Below, in pieces: positions 8,057 through 14,557 of a stretch of 14,557 bases of DNA (positions are counted from its first letter, which is position 1; every line of letters starts with the position of its first letter). A program made the translations under genes and the position numbers. The DNA comes from JAUVKT01 sp964634565 (GTDB lineage Bacteria; Bacteroidota; Bacteroidia; Bacteroidales; VadinHA17). The stretch is taken from the NCBI GenBank assembly GCA_964634565.1, contig CAZWLP010000062.1, positions 1-14,557 on the forward strand. Direction: 5' to 3'. The notes beneath the pieces were generated by a model, which ran no database searches, was not told where the DNA came from, and saw only the letters and a program-made list of their open reading frames with translations.

Positions 8057-8875
8057 ATGAAAAATATTAATAGACTCTTAACATTAATAATCATATTCGG
8101 TTTTATTTTTACCGCTTGTGATGAGTTAGATGATCCTGCAGGCCTTCGTAATCCGATTGATGCAAGTCCTGCAATTGAGAATCTGGATCCTACATTTTTT
8201 GTTGCAGATGATAAGGAAAATACTTTTGTAACATTTGATGTTACTTCGGGAGAAGTAGATGAGGTTATGGAGACTCTGATTGAAGTATCATATGACGGTG
8301 GCAGGCAAAGGGCTGCATTAGTAGAACTTACTACTCCTGCTACAGGTGTAGAAGTTGCACTTACTGACGTTGCTACTGCTCTTGGAAAATCACTTGATGA
8401 CATGGAAGGTGGCGCGTACGTAAATCTGGAAGTTCTCAGGAAAGCAGGAAATGAGTATTTTCGCTCCACTGCTGCTGTTAATGCCTTGATAGCTTGTCCT
8501 TATGTTCAAGATGGTTTTGCTGGCACACCTAATGCTGAAAGTTCTGGCTGGAACGTAAGTGGAGAGGTTACTATTACTCTTGATCCTACTGATAATACAA
8601 TATTATATCTGGCAGGATTGGCAGATATTGATGGATGTGGAGAAGACGCAGGACCATTACCACTTATTATTGATCCTATTACATTGACAATCTCAGTGCC
8701 AAGAACAATACTTGCTACTTCAGAAGGTTGGTTTGCAGACTATTATGGCGAAACTAATATTGCTTATGGAGGTACTGGTACAGTAAATACATGTACTCAT
8801 GATATGCATCTGGAGTTGGAAATTTCAACTGATCAGTATAATTATGGTGTTTATGGATTCGACATTGTGTATTAA
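8057..8875 (+). CDS. Lipoprotein of unknown family in the susCD-like operon
   Basis: I do not recognise the family. A lipoprotein signal is clear: basic start (MKNINR), hydrophobic stretch, FTAC lipobox with C21, then DELDD, an acidic run expected to send it to the outer face of the outer membrane. The mature protein is short (about 250 aa), acidic and apparently all-beta, with no enzyme motif that I can see. Residues about 28-150 read as one beta domain. From the cysteine in LIACPYV (about 157) onward a second domain begins, with further cysteines in DGCGED and NTCTHD, and the chain ends in YGVYGFDIVY. By position (30 bp after the SusD-like gene and last before the terminator) it resembles the accessory SusE/SusF-type surface binders of other loci, but I see no sequence proof of homology. 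It may hold or present the same cargo that the SusCD pair imports. The gene call is strong; the function is open. Confidence 0.85.
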   Translation: MKNINRLLTLIIIFGFIFTACDELDDPAGLRNPIDASPAIENLDPTFFVADDKENTFVTFDVTSGEVDEVMETLIEVSYDGGRQRAALVELTTPATGVEVALTDVATALGKSLDDMEGGAYVNLEVLRKAGNEYFRSTAAVNALIACPYVQDGFAGTPNAESSGWNVSGEVTITLDPTDNTILYLAGLADIDGCGEDAGPLPLIIDPITLTISVPRTILATSEGWFADYYGETNIAYGGTGTVNTCTHDMHLELEISTDQYNYGVYGFDIVY

Positions 8876-8898
8876 TAATAATACAGAATAATTCTTTT

Positions 8899-8932
8899 AA
8901 ACGGCGAGAGCAAAGGTTCTCGCCGTTTTTTT
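8899..8932 (+). terminator. Strong intrinsic terminator of the susCD-like operon
   Basis: An 11-bp perfect stem (AAACGGCGAGA / TCTCGCCGTTT) with an 8-base loop (GCAAAGGT) is followed by a run of seven T at 8926-8932. It lies 23 bp after the stop of the last lipoprotein gene. On the other strand the stem is followed by only three T and then A residues, so it would terminate the convergent histidine kinase gene less efficiently, though it could still act as a shared barrier. Confidence 0.93.
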
Positions 8933-8961
8933 GTAGGTCATGGCTAATAAGTCTGGCCGGT

Positions 8962-10332
8962 TTATAAGCGAATAATTAATGTTGTTCCTTCTCCTGGATT
9001 GGAAAATACCTTAAGTGTACCCTTGTGCATATTAATTATTTGTCGTGCAAGACTGAGGCCTATCCCGCTTCCACCTTCCTTGGTTGTGAAGAATGGTACA
9101 AAAATATTATCGATAATATCATCACGTATTCCAGGTCCGTTATCTACTATTCTGATCCAGACCTTGCCGGAACTGTTTTCACCAGCTTCAAGGAAAACTA
9201 CTCCATCTTTTTGCTCGCTGAGGGCTTCAATAGCGTTTTTTATAAGATTATATAGGGCCCTTATAATCAACTCCCTGTCGGCGTAAAGAATCAAGGATTT
9301 TGGATTAGCCTGGAACATAATATCCACCTCATTTCCAGTTTCTTTTTTCCTCTCACCAATAAATGATGATGCAAGAACCGACAAACTGTCAAACAGATCT
9401 GTTATAAGTATCTCTGCAGGCACAGGTCGTGGCAATTTTGTAAGACTACGGTATGATTCTATAAAACTTATAAGTCCTCTGCCATGTTCTTCAATTACCG
9501 AAAGCCCCTTAACTGTATTGGCAACTGTCTTTTCAGTAATCTCAGCGGGGGATATAGTGGAATCTCCCTTATGGAAAAATCCTGATAATGTAGAACTCAA
9601 CGATGTAATTGGTGCTACAGAATTCATTATTTCATGGTTAAGTATCCTTATAAGCCTTTGCCATGAATCAATCTCCTGTCTGTCCAGTTCATAACTTATA
9701 TCCTGTACCGCTACCAGCTTTACTTTTTTCCCTTTCAGAGTCATTGAAACAGTGCTAAGGTAGAGGTAAAGCGCTGTCTCATTAAATTGAGTGTTAATAG
9801 TTAAGGTTTCTCCTTCTTCAATATCGAGTAAAACTTCTTTGAACCTGGGTGAAATTCTGTCCAGCTGGTTTATATTGTGGAAACTGGGGATACCAAGTAA
9901 GATGTTCATCGCAGAGTTAGATAGCTGTACAGAACCTGTTTCATCGAACACCATTATAGCCGTAGCAGCACTTTCTACAATGGTTTTATAGTACTTTTCC
10001 TGTACGGTAATCTCAATCTTCGTATCCTGGATCTTCTTATTAAGAAGGTTTAAGGATTTATTTAGTGAATTGAAACTTCTATTACCCGTTTTTTCATTAA
10101 AAACGAGGGTTGAGTCCTCGTTTTTAACAGCATCGAAGAAGTAACTTAGAAGTTTATTGGTTTTGTTTGTAAAGGTAATAAGGTTTATCGTCTGTATAAT
10201 AAAAACAATTATTGCAACAAACAAAGTTATATCAGTACCCCTGTAATAAAGGTACCAGAATATAATCAGGCTATTTAATGAAAGCAGGATGACCCTGATA
10301 AGAATATTTATGTAGAATTTTCTATAGATCAT
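8962..10332 (-). CDS. NtrY/NtrB-like membrane sensor histidine kinase
   Basis: Sensor kinase that should phosphorylate the sigma-54 response regulator encoded just upstream on the same strand. Numbering from the chosen start at 10332: two transmembrane helices (about 10-29 and 37-54) joined by only about 8 periplasmic residues (YYRGTDIT); a HAMP-like linker (about 55-110); a PAS domain (about 115-210); a phospho-acceptor H233 in LNHEIMNSVAP; and a complete ATPase domain with N366 (NLIKNAIEAL), D397 (DNGPGI), FFTTKEGG and G423-I-G (GSGIGLSL). The ORF could also start at 10374, adding 14 residues (MELHDKHYII...). I prefer MIYRKFY at 10332 because it puts the first helix at the usual distance and overlaps the regulator's stop by 11 bp rather than 53 bp, a layout suited to translational coupling. 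The near absence of a sensory ectodomain puts it among kinases that sense within the membrane or through a partner. Confidence 0.92.
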   Translation of the reverse strand: MIYRKFYINILIRVILLSLNSLIIFWYLYYRGTDITLFVAIIVFIIQTINLITFTNKTNKLLSYFFDAVKNEDSTLVFNEKTGNRSFNSLNKSLNLLNKKIQDTKIEITVQEKYYKTIVESAATAIMVFDETGSVQLSNSAMNILLGIPSFHNINQLDRISPRFKEVLLDIEEGETLTINTQFNETALYLYLSTVSMTLKGKKVKLVAVQDISYELDRQEIDSWQRLIRILNHEIMNSVAPITSLSSTLSGFFHKGDSTISPAEITEKTVANTVKGLSVIEEHGRGLISFIESYRSLTKLPRPVPAEILITDLFDSLSVLASSFIGERKKETGNEVDIMFQANPKSLILYADRELIIRALYNLIKNAIEALSEQKDGVVFLEAGENSSGKVWIRIVDNGPGIRDDIIDNIFVPFFTTKEGGSGIGLSLARQIINMHKGTLKVFSNPGEGTTLIIRL

Positions 10333-11689
10333 ATTTCTTAATCTTATTATATAGTGTTTGTCGTGTAATTCCAAGCTGTGATGCTACGGCACTCATATTG
10401 CCTTCATTTTTTCGCATAGATTCCTGTATCATCCCTATTTCCATTTCCTCAAGGGTTACAGATCCTCTTTCTGGCAGAGTTTTTAGCTGCGATCTTAGCA
10501 AGAGGTCTTCTTTACCTATTGTATTTCCTTCAGAGAGAATAACTACCTTCTCTATAGTATGCTGTAACTCCCTGATATTACCAGGCCAATAATATGAAGA
10601 AAGTTCATCAAGAGCAGAGGATGTAAATTTTAAATTGCCCTTATTATATTTTTCGGTGTATTTATGCAAAAAGAAGTCGCAGAGAACAGGTATGTCAGAT
10701 TCTCTGTCGCGAAGGGAGGGGACCTCTATATGAATAGTATTAATCCTGTAGAGAAGGTCTTCCCTGAATAAACCTGTATCGACCATCTCTTCAAGATTTT
10801 TATTGGTTGCACAGATTAACCTGATATCTACTTTGACCGGCTTATTTGATCCTACTCTTGTTATCTCATGATTCTGTATTGCAGACAGCAGCTTTGCCTG
10901 CATTGGTAATGACAGGTTTCCAATCTCATCGAGGAATAATGTTCCTCCGTCTGCCATCTCTATCTTTCCTGCCCTGTCATCTGCAGCATCTGTGAATGAT
11001 CCCTTTACATGACCAAATAATTCGCTTTCAAAAAGGGTTTCAGCAACGGCTCCCATATCAACCGTTACCATAATTTCATCCTTCCTGGGTGATCTCTTAT
11101 GTATTTCTGCCGCTACCAGCTCTTTCCCTGTTCCGTTTTCACCTGTAATTAAAACAGTTGCATCTGTAGCAGCTACTTTTTCAATAAGATTCATCATTTT
11201 TATTACCGGCTCCGATGTTCCGATAATAAGCTTCTTACTGCTTGCATTAATAGTATTCTTGAGATTGTTCTTCTCCTTTCTTAGCTTTTTTACTTCAAGC
11301 CTGCTTTGACGAAGGTTTATTGCCGAGTTCAGGGTTATAATAAGTTTCTCGTTCTCCCATGGTTTTAATATAAAATCACTTGCTCCCTCTCTTATCGCCT
11401 TTACGGCAAGCTCAATATCACCATATGCCGTCATCATTACTACGCAAATCTCCTTATCTGAATTTAATATCTCCTTTAACCAGAATAAGCCTTCATTGCC
11501 ACTGTTAATTCCTGCGCTGAAGTTCATGTCAAGCAATACAAGGTCATAATCGTTTGAACTGATCTTCTCAGGTATGCGGTTAGGATTAGAGATAGTATCA
11601 ATAAGCTGAAACTTCGACTGCAATAGTAAATCGAGAGCACTTAATACACTTTTATTATCATCTACTATAAGTATTTTACCATCGTTCAT
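10322..11689 (-). CDS. NtrC-family sigma-54-dependent response regulator
   Basis: Transcription activator that remodels sigma-54 RNA polymerase after phosphorylation. Numbering from M at 11689: receiver domain (about 4-125) with D10, D11, phospho-acceptor D54 (LVLLDMN), T87 and K109 (LKPW); AAA+ domain (about 145-380) with Walker A GENGTGKE (183-190), Walker B GGTLFLDEIG and arginine-finger region FREDLLYRI; and a Fis-type helix-turn-helix at the C-terminus (MSAVASQLGITRQTLYNKIK). The sigma-54 contact loop reads GSFTDA (230-235) instead of the classical GAFTGA; the essential threonine is kept. An upstream in-frame ATG at 11746 would add 19 residues (MSRLYTFNKF...). I reject it because KILIVDD normally lies within about ten residues of the start and an AGAGAG purine run lies just before 11689. 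The gene is divergent from the exporter genes and shares a 188-bp control region with them. Its most likely target is that exporter, plus perhaps itself. Confidence 0.95.
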   Translation of the reverse strand: MNDGKILIVDDNKSVLSALDLLLQSKFQLIDTISNPNRIPEKISSNDYDLVLLDMNFSAGINSGNEGLFWLKEILNSDKEICVVMMTAYGDIELAVKAIREGASDFILKPWENEKLIITLNSAINLRQSRLEVKKLRKEKNNLKNTINASSKKLIIGTSEPVIKMMNLIEKVAATDATVLITGENGTGKELVAAEIHKRSPRKDEIMVTVDMGAVAETLFESELFGHVKGSFTDAADDRAGKIEMADGGTLFLDEIGNLSLPMQAKLLSAIQNHEITRVGSNKPVKVDIRLICATNKNLEEMVDTGLFREDLLYRINTIHIEVPSLRDRESDIPVLCDFFLHKYTEKYNKGNLKFTSSALDELSSYYWPGNIRELQHTIEKVVILSEGNTIGKEDLLLRSQLKTLPERGSVTLEEMEIGMIQESMRKNEGNMSAVASQLGITRQTLYNKIKKYDL

Positions 11690-11715
11690 AACTCTCTTTT
11701 TATTTATTAGTTGAA

Positions 11716-11723
11716 CAAATTTA
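11716..11723 (-). promoter_or_regulatory. Possible -7 element of the response-regulator/kinase operon
   Basis: On the - strand this reads TAAATTTG, an exact TAnnTTTG match and identical to the element before the susC-like gene. It would give a leader of about 20 nt before the ATG at 11689. No good TTTG -33 element stands at the usual distance upstream, so this is tentative. Confidence 0.4.
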
Positions 11724-11751
11724 TTAAATGTATACAATCTGGACATGTATA

Positions 11752-11768
11752 TGTAAAATTATTTTACA
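11752..11768. promoter_or_regulatory. Perfect 17-bp palindrome, candidate activator-binding site
   Basis: TGTAAAAT-T-ATTTTACA, eight perfectly paired bases on each side of a single central base. Its centre lies about 100 bp upstream of the transcription start predicted from the -24/-12 promoter of the TolC-family gene, a typical position for an NtrC-type enhancer, and about 45 bp upstream of the regulator's own putative -7 element. A Fis-type helix-turn-helix dimer would bind such a site. Binding by the neighbouring regulator is inference from position. Confidence 0.5.
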
Positions 11769-11832
11769 AAACTTTCTTACATATTATATATTCTATAACG
11801 TAATATCCAGATATAGAGATATATATAAATTA

Positions 11833-11848
11833 TGGCACACATTTTGGA
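11833..11848 (+). promoter_or_regulatory. Sigma-54 (-24/-12) type promoter of the exporter operon
   Basis: TGGCAC (11833-11838), five bases, then TTGGA (11844-11848). The -24 box is exact and the ten-base spacing between the GG and the -12 dinucleotide is correct. The -12 box has GG where GC is usual, so the match is imperfect. It predicts transcription from about 11859 and a leader of about 20 nt. No TAnnTTTG promoter is visible between here and the start at 11878, and a sigma-54 activator gene is the divergent neighbour. Confidence 0.55.
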
Positions 11849-11877
11849 AAACAAATAAAAAATCAAATAATCTATCA

Positions 11878-13209
11878 ATGAGGAAGATCACAATAATACT
11901 GTTTATACTGTTACAGACAACAATAATTAGCGCTCAGGATAATTGGAGTTTACAGGACTGCATAGATTATGCTGTTGAAAATAATATTGCCCTGAAGCGT
12001 CAGCAGATACAGACCGAGACATATCGTGCTGACCGTAAATTAAGTAAAGCAAATTTACTTCCTAACCTGAATTTTAATTCTCAGGCCAATATGAATTTTG
12101 GTAGGTCAGTCGATCCCGTAACAAACACAATTACCTTTAATCAGAATATTGGAAATTCGTTTTCCATCGGATCTGGAGTAACTGTTTTTAATGGATTTGC
12201 TCTGATGAACAGGGTTTCTGCTGCAAAATTTCTGTATATGATGGGAGTTGAATTACAGGAGCAACAGGAGGATTTAATATTACTTGATATAATCAATGCC
12301 TATTATGAGATTTTAATGGCAAGAGGTGTTGTGCAGACAGCTACAGACCAGCTTAAAGTAGCTGAGCAGCAGTTGCATCGTGTTGAAGTGCTTGTAAGGA
12401 CAGGATCAGAAAACAGGACAACCCTGCTTGAGATGCAAAGCCAGGTATCCGGCGATCGCTTGCTTCTGACCCAGGCTGTAAACAATGCTTCGATTGGTCT
12501 GGAAAAACTAAGAAGCTTATTGCAACTTGAGCCCGGTGTGGATTTTAATGTTGAGGACCGGCTTGTTCCTCCGACTGTTATTGATAACCAAACTAATAAT
12601 AGCGCAGATAGTATTTATTCAGTTGCCCAGGATATTTTGCCTGTAATAAATGCTCTTGACTATAAAATGATTGCAAGGAAGAAAGAGCTTAAGGCTGCTA
12701 TCGGTGAGGCTACCCCGAAGCTTAGTCTTTATGCCGGATGGAGTACTGGTTATTTTGATGCAAAGATGGAGGGTGTTGAGACAACTCCTTATCTTGATCA
12801 GTTAAAGAATAATAACAGCCAGTATGTACAGGCTTCCATTTCAATACCAATTTTTAACAGATGGTATAATGGACGAAATATTAATAGGGCAAGGCTAAAT
12901 CTTGAAGATACACAACTGGAGCTTGAGCAGGAAAAGAATTCTCTGTACCAGCAAATTAATTCAGCATGCCTTGAACTGGAGGCGATTAATGATGAATATT
13001 TAGCTGCAAAGGATAATTTCGAATTTAGCACTCAGACTTTTAATGCTATAGAAAAGAAATTTCAACTAGGAATGGCAAATGCAACTGAATACTCAGAAGC
13101 CAGACGTCAGCGGTTCTCAGCTGAGGTAAATCTTCTGAAAGCCGAGCTTCAGTATGAATTAAAGAGCATGACAATAAATTTCTTCCTTACAGGAGAATGG
13201 ACCAATTAA
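11878..13209 (+). CDS. TolC-family outer-membrane efflux protein
   Basis: Outer-membrane exit duct of a tripartite exporter. Numbering from M at 11878 (443 aa): signal peptide MRKITIILFILLQTTIISAQ, cleaved before DNWSLQD; then two outer-membrane-efflux repeats (about 25-205 and 235-435) rich in long amphipathic helices. WSLQDCIDYAVENNIALKRQ is the typical opening helix, PNLNFNSQANMNFGRSVDP and PKLSLYAGWSTGYFD are barrel strands of the two halves, and ISIPIFNRW precedes the second hairpin. The frame is open further upstream to an ATG at 11728, but that extension (MYTIWTCICK...) has no sensible signal peptide and would run through the predicted promoter, so the start at 11878 is chosen. The adaptor gene follows 85 bp later. 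The probable control is by the divergent sigma-54 regulator. The exported substrate cannot be told from this protein. Confidence 0.93.
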   Translation: MRKITIILFILLQTTIISAQDNWSLQDCIDYAVENNIALKRQQIQTETYRADRKLSKANLLPNLNFNSQANMNFGRSVDPVTNTITFNQNIGNSFSIGSGVTVFNGFALMNRVSAAKFLYMMGVELQEQQEDLILLDIINAYYEILMARGVVQTATDQLKVAEQQLHRVEVLVRTGSENRTTLLEMQSQVSGDRLLLTQAVNNASIGLEKLRSLLQLEPGVDFNVEDRLVPPTVIDNQTNNSADSIYSVAQDILPVINALDYKMIARKKELKAAIGEATPKLSLYAGWSTGYFDAKMEGVETTPYLDQLKNNNSQYVQASISIPIFNRWYNGRNINRARLNLEDTQLELEQEKNSLYQQINSACLELEAINDEYLAAKDNFEFSTQTFNAIEKKFQLGMANATEYSEARRQRFSAEVNLLKAELQYELKSMTINFFLTGEWTN

Positions 13210-13294
13210 TGATTAAAAATTAAAGATAAAAGATTGAAAATAGGGAAACGGATTTTAAACTCCGAACCTTTAACACCGAACTAATAATAAAATC

Positions 13295-14545
13295 ATGGAT
13301 AGAACAATAGAAAAGAAAAAGGGCTTAAAAAAGAAACATATTGGATATATCGTACTGGGAGTTTTCCTTGTGGTAATAATATATTCAGCATTTTTCACCA
13401 AGCACACATCGACCCTGAGAGTATTTAAAGACAGACTCGTTATTGAGGAAGTAAACTATGGGACCTTCGATGATTATACTACTGTAAATGGCCAGGTAGA
13501 ACCAATAGCAACCGTATATATGGATGTCGAGGAAGGTGGCAGAGTAGAGGAAAAAATGATTGAAGAAGGTGCTATGGTAAGAAAGGGTGATGTTATCTTG
13601 CGTTTAAGCAACCCGGATCTGAGGATGCGCATACTGGACAGTGAAGCGCAACTGGCAGAAAAATCTAATTTCTTAAGAAATACGCGGGTGGCCATGGAAC
13701 AGGAAAGGTTGCAGATTAAACGACAGATACTTACTCAGTCTTATGATCTTTCAAAACTGAAAAGGGAATATGAAAGAAATAAGGTGCTTTTCGATGAAGA
13801 ACTTATTTCTGAGGAGGAATACCTAACTTCAAAGGAAAACTTTGAGCTGGCAGAACAATCTTATAGTCTGTATATTGAGCGTCAGAAATCTGATAGTTTA
13901 TTCAGAAATATCCAGGTTCAGAATATGGAGGATGGACTTGATAATATGCACAGAAACCTGGAGATGGTAAGAATGAGGCAGGAGAACCTTGATGTAAAAG
14001 CCCCGGTGGATGGGCAGCTTGGTAGCCTTGAAGCAGAGATTGGTGAATCGATAGAGAGGGGACAAAGAATTGGGCAGGTAAACGTACTTACCTCATACAG
14101 GGTTACAGCAAGAATAGATGAGCATTATATCGATAGGGTAAAGACCGGCCTTCTTGCCCATTTTGAAAGAAACGGGAAGGAATATGAGCTTAAGGTCAGA
14201 AGGGTTTATCCCCAGGTAAGAGAAAATCGTTTTGAAATAGATATGGTATTTACAGGTGAAGTTCCGGATAATATCAGGACAGGACAGAGCTATCATATCG
14301 AACTCCAACTGGGGGCTTCACAGGAAGCAATAATAATAAGAAAGGGAGGCTTCTTTCAAACTACCGGCGGTCAATGGATTTTTGTAGTAGATGAGTCTGG
14401 TGACTTTGCCACCAGGAGAGATATCAGGCTGGGCGAACAGAACCCAATGTATTACGAAATTCTGGAGGGGCTGCAGCCAGGAGAAAAAGTTATCGTCTCT
14501 AATTATGACAGCTTTGGAAAAAATGAAAAGCTGGTGTTTAAATAG
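13295..14545 (+). CDS. HlyD-type periplasmic adaptor (membrane fusion protein) of an efflux system
   Basis: Adaptor that joins an inner-membrane transporter to the TolC-family duct encoded just before it. A lysine-rich cytoplasmic N-terminus (MDRTIEKKKGLKKKH) is followed by one transmembrane anchor (about 17-37) with no lipobox. Next come the split lipoyl domain (VYMDVEEGGRVEEKMIEEGA, about 70-90; DVKAPVDGQLG, about 231-241), a long coiled-coil hairpin between them (about 110-230), a beta-barrel (about 262-345) and a membrane-proximal domain ending in VIVSNYDSFGKN. The length (416 aa) is complete. It resembles adaptors that work with MacB/FtsX-type ABC permeases more than RND adaptors, but this is only an impression from the overall pattern. 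The 85-bp gap after the TolC-family gene has no obvious terminator or promoter, so both genes are likely read together. The window ends 12 bases after its stop codon, so the transporter partner is not seen. Confidence 0.92.
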   Translation: MDRTIEKKKGLKKKHIGYIVLGVFLVVIIYSAFFTKHTSTLRVFKDRLVIEEVNYGTFDDYTTVNGQVEPIATVYMDVEEGGRVEEKMIEEGAMVRKGDVILRLSNPDLRMRILDSEAQLAEKSNFLRNTRVAMEQERLQIKRQILTQSYDLSKLKREYERNKVLFDEELISEEEYLTSKENFELAEQSYSLYIERQKSDSLFRNIQVQNMEDGLDNMHRNLEMVRMRQENLDVKAPVDGQLGSLEAEIGESIERGQRIGQVNVLTSYRVTARIDEHYIDRVKTGLLAHFERNGKEYELKVRRVYPQVRENRFEIDMVFTGEVPDNIRTGQSYHIELQLGASQEAIIIRKGGFFQTTGGQWIFVVDESGDFATRRDIRLGEQNPMYYEILEGLQPGEKVIVSNYDSFGKNEKLVFK

Positions 14546-14547
14546 GC

Positions 14548-14553
14548 GAGGAG
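14548..14553 (+). promoter_or_regulatory. Shine-Dalgarno-like site of a gene beyond the window
   Basis: GAGGAG two bases after the stop of the adaptor gene, followed by CTAA at the window end. It suggests that another gene of the same operon starts within the next few bases, presumably the inner-membrane transporter component. Confidence 0.35.
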
Positions 14554-14557
14554 CTAA

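Noticed and set aside
8023..8469. A 148-codon open frame on the - strand
   Set aside because: It runs antisense through the start of the lipoprotein gene, has a serine/valine-rich composition typical of a shadow frame, and has no recognisable domain or promoter.
8521..8536. A second TGGCAC-N5-ATGCT match with GG-N10-GC spacing on the + strand
   Set aside because: It lies inside the third lipoprotein gene, far from any start codon on that strand, with only the terminator and a convergent gene downstream. It is most likely chance, and it is a reminder that such matches do occur by accident.
11690..11746. A 19-residue N-terminal extension of the response regulator
   Set aside because: Receiver domains of this family begin within a few residues of KILIVDD, and a purine-rich ribosome-binding-like stretch precedes the inner ATG at 11689.
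11728..11877. A 50-codon upstream extension of the TolC-family gene
   Set aside because: It would place the signal peptide in mid-protein and put the predicted sigma-54 promoter and much of the palindrome inside coding sequence.

Overview
The window looks like chromosomal DNA from a member of the Bacteroidota, probably a Bacteroidales/Marinilabiliales-like or related anaerobe. The reasons are an adjacent SusC/SusD pair, weak Shine-Dalgarno sites in front of most genes, TAnnTTTG-type promoter elements, lipoproteins with acidic residues just after the lipid-bearing cysteine, and AT-rich, A/T-ending codon use. There are nine protein-coding genes. I see no rRNA, tRNA, CRISPR array, transposase or phage gene. 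One gene is cut by the left edge, and an operon probably continues past the right edge.

Left block (1-3078, + strand): two peptidases. The first is the large, three-domain aminopeptidase P (M24B), whose true start lies before the window. The second, 27 bp later, is a lipoprotein serine peptidase of the S37 (PS-10 / tripeptidyl aminopeptidase) type. Both shorten peptides from the N-terminus.

Middle block (3079-8932, + strand): a 274-bp leader with a good Bacteroidota promoter precedes a SusC/RagA TonB-dependent transporter, a SusD-like lipoprotein and a third lipoprotein of unknown family. The gaps are 21 and 30 bp, so this is almost certainly one transcript, and it ends in a strong intrinsic terminator. 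No glycoside hydrolase is present. The neighbouring exopeptidases make peptides a reasonable guess for the cargo, but this is inference.

Right block (8962-14557): a divergent module. On the - strand are an NtrC-type sigma-54 response regulator and, overlapping its end, a membrane histidine kinase with almost no periplasmic loop. On the + strand are a TolC-family outer-membrane factor and an HlyD-type periplasmic adaptor. The sequence breaks off just after the adaptor, at a Shine-Dalgarno-like GAGGAG, so the transporter itself is probably the next gene.

The most interesting signal lies between the two arms. A -24/-12 sigma-54-like promoter (TGGCAC-N5-TTGGA, GG and GG ten bases apart) sits 30 bp before the TolC start. 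A perfect 17-bp palindrome (TGTAAAAT-T-ATTTTACA) lies about 100 bp upstream of the predicted transcription start, where an NtrC-type activator would bind. Together these suggest a self-contained circuit in which the kinase/sigma-54 activator pair switches on the neighbouring tripartite exporter.
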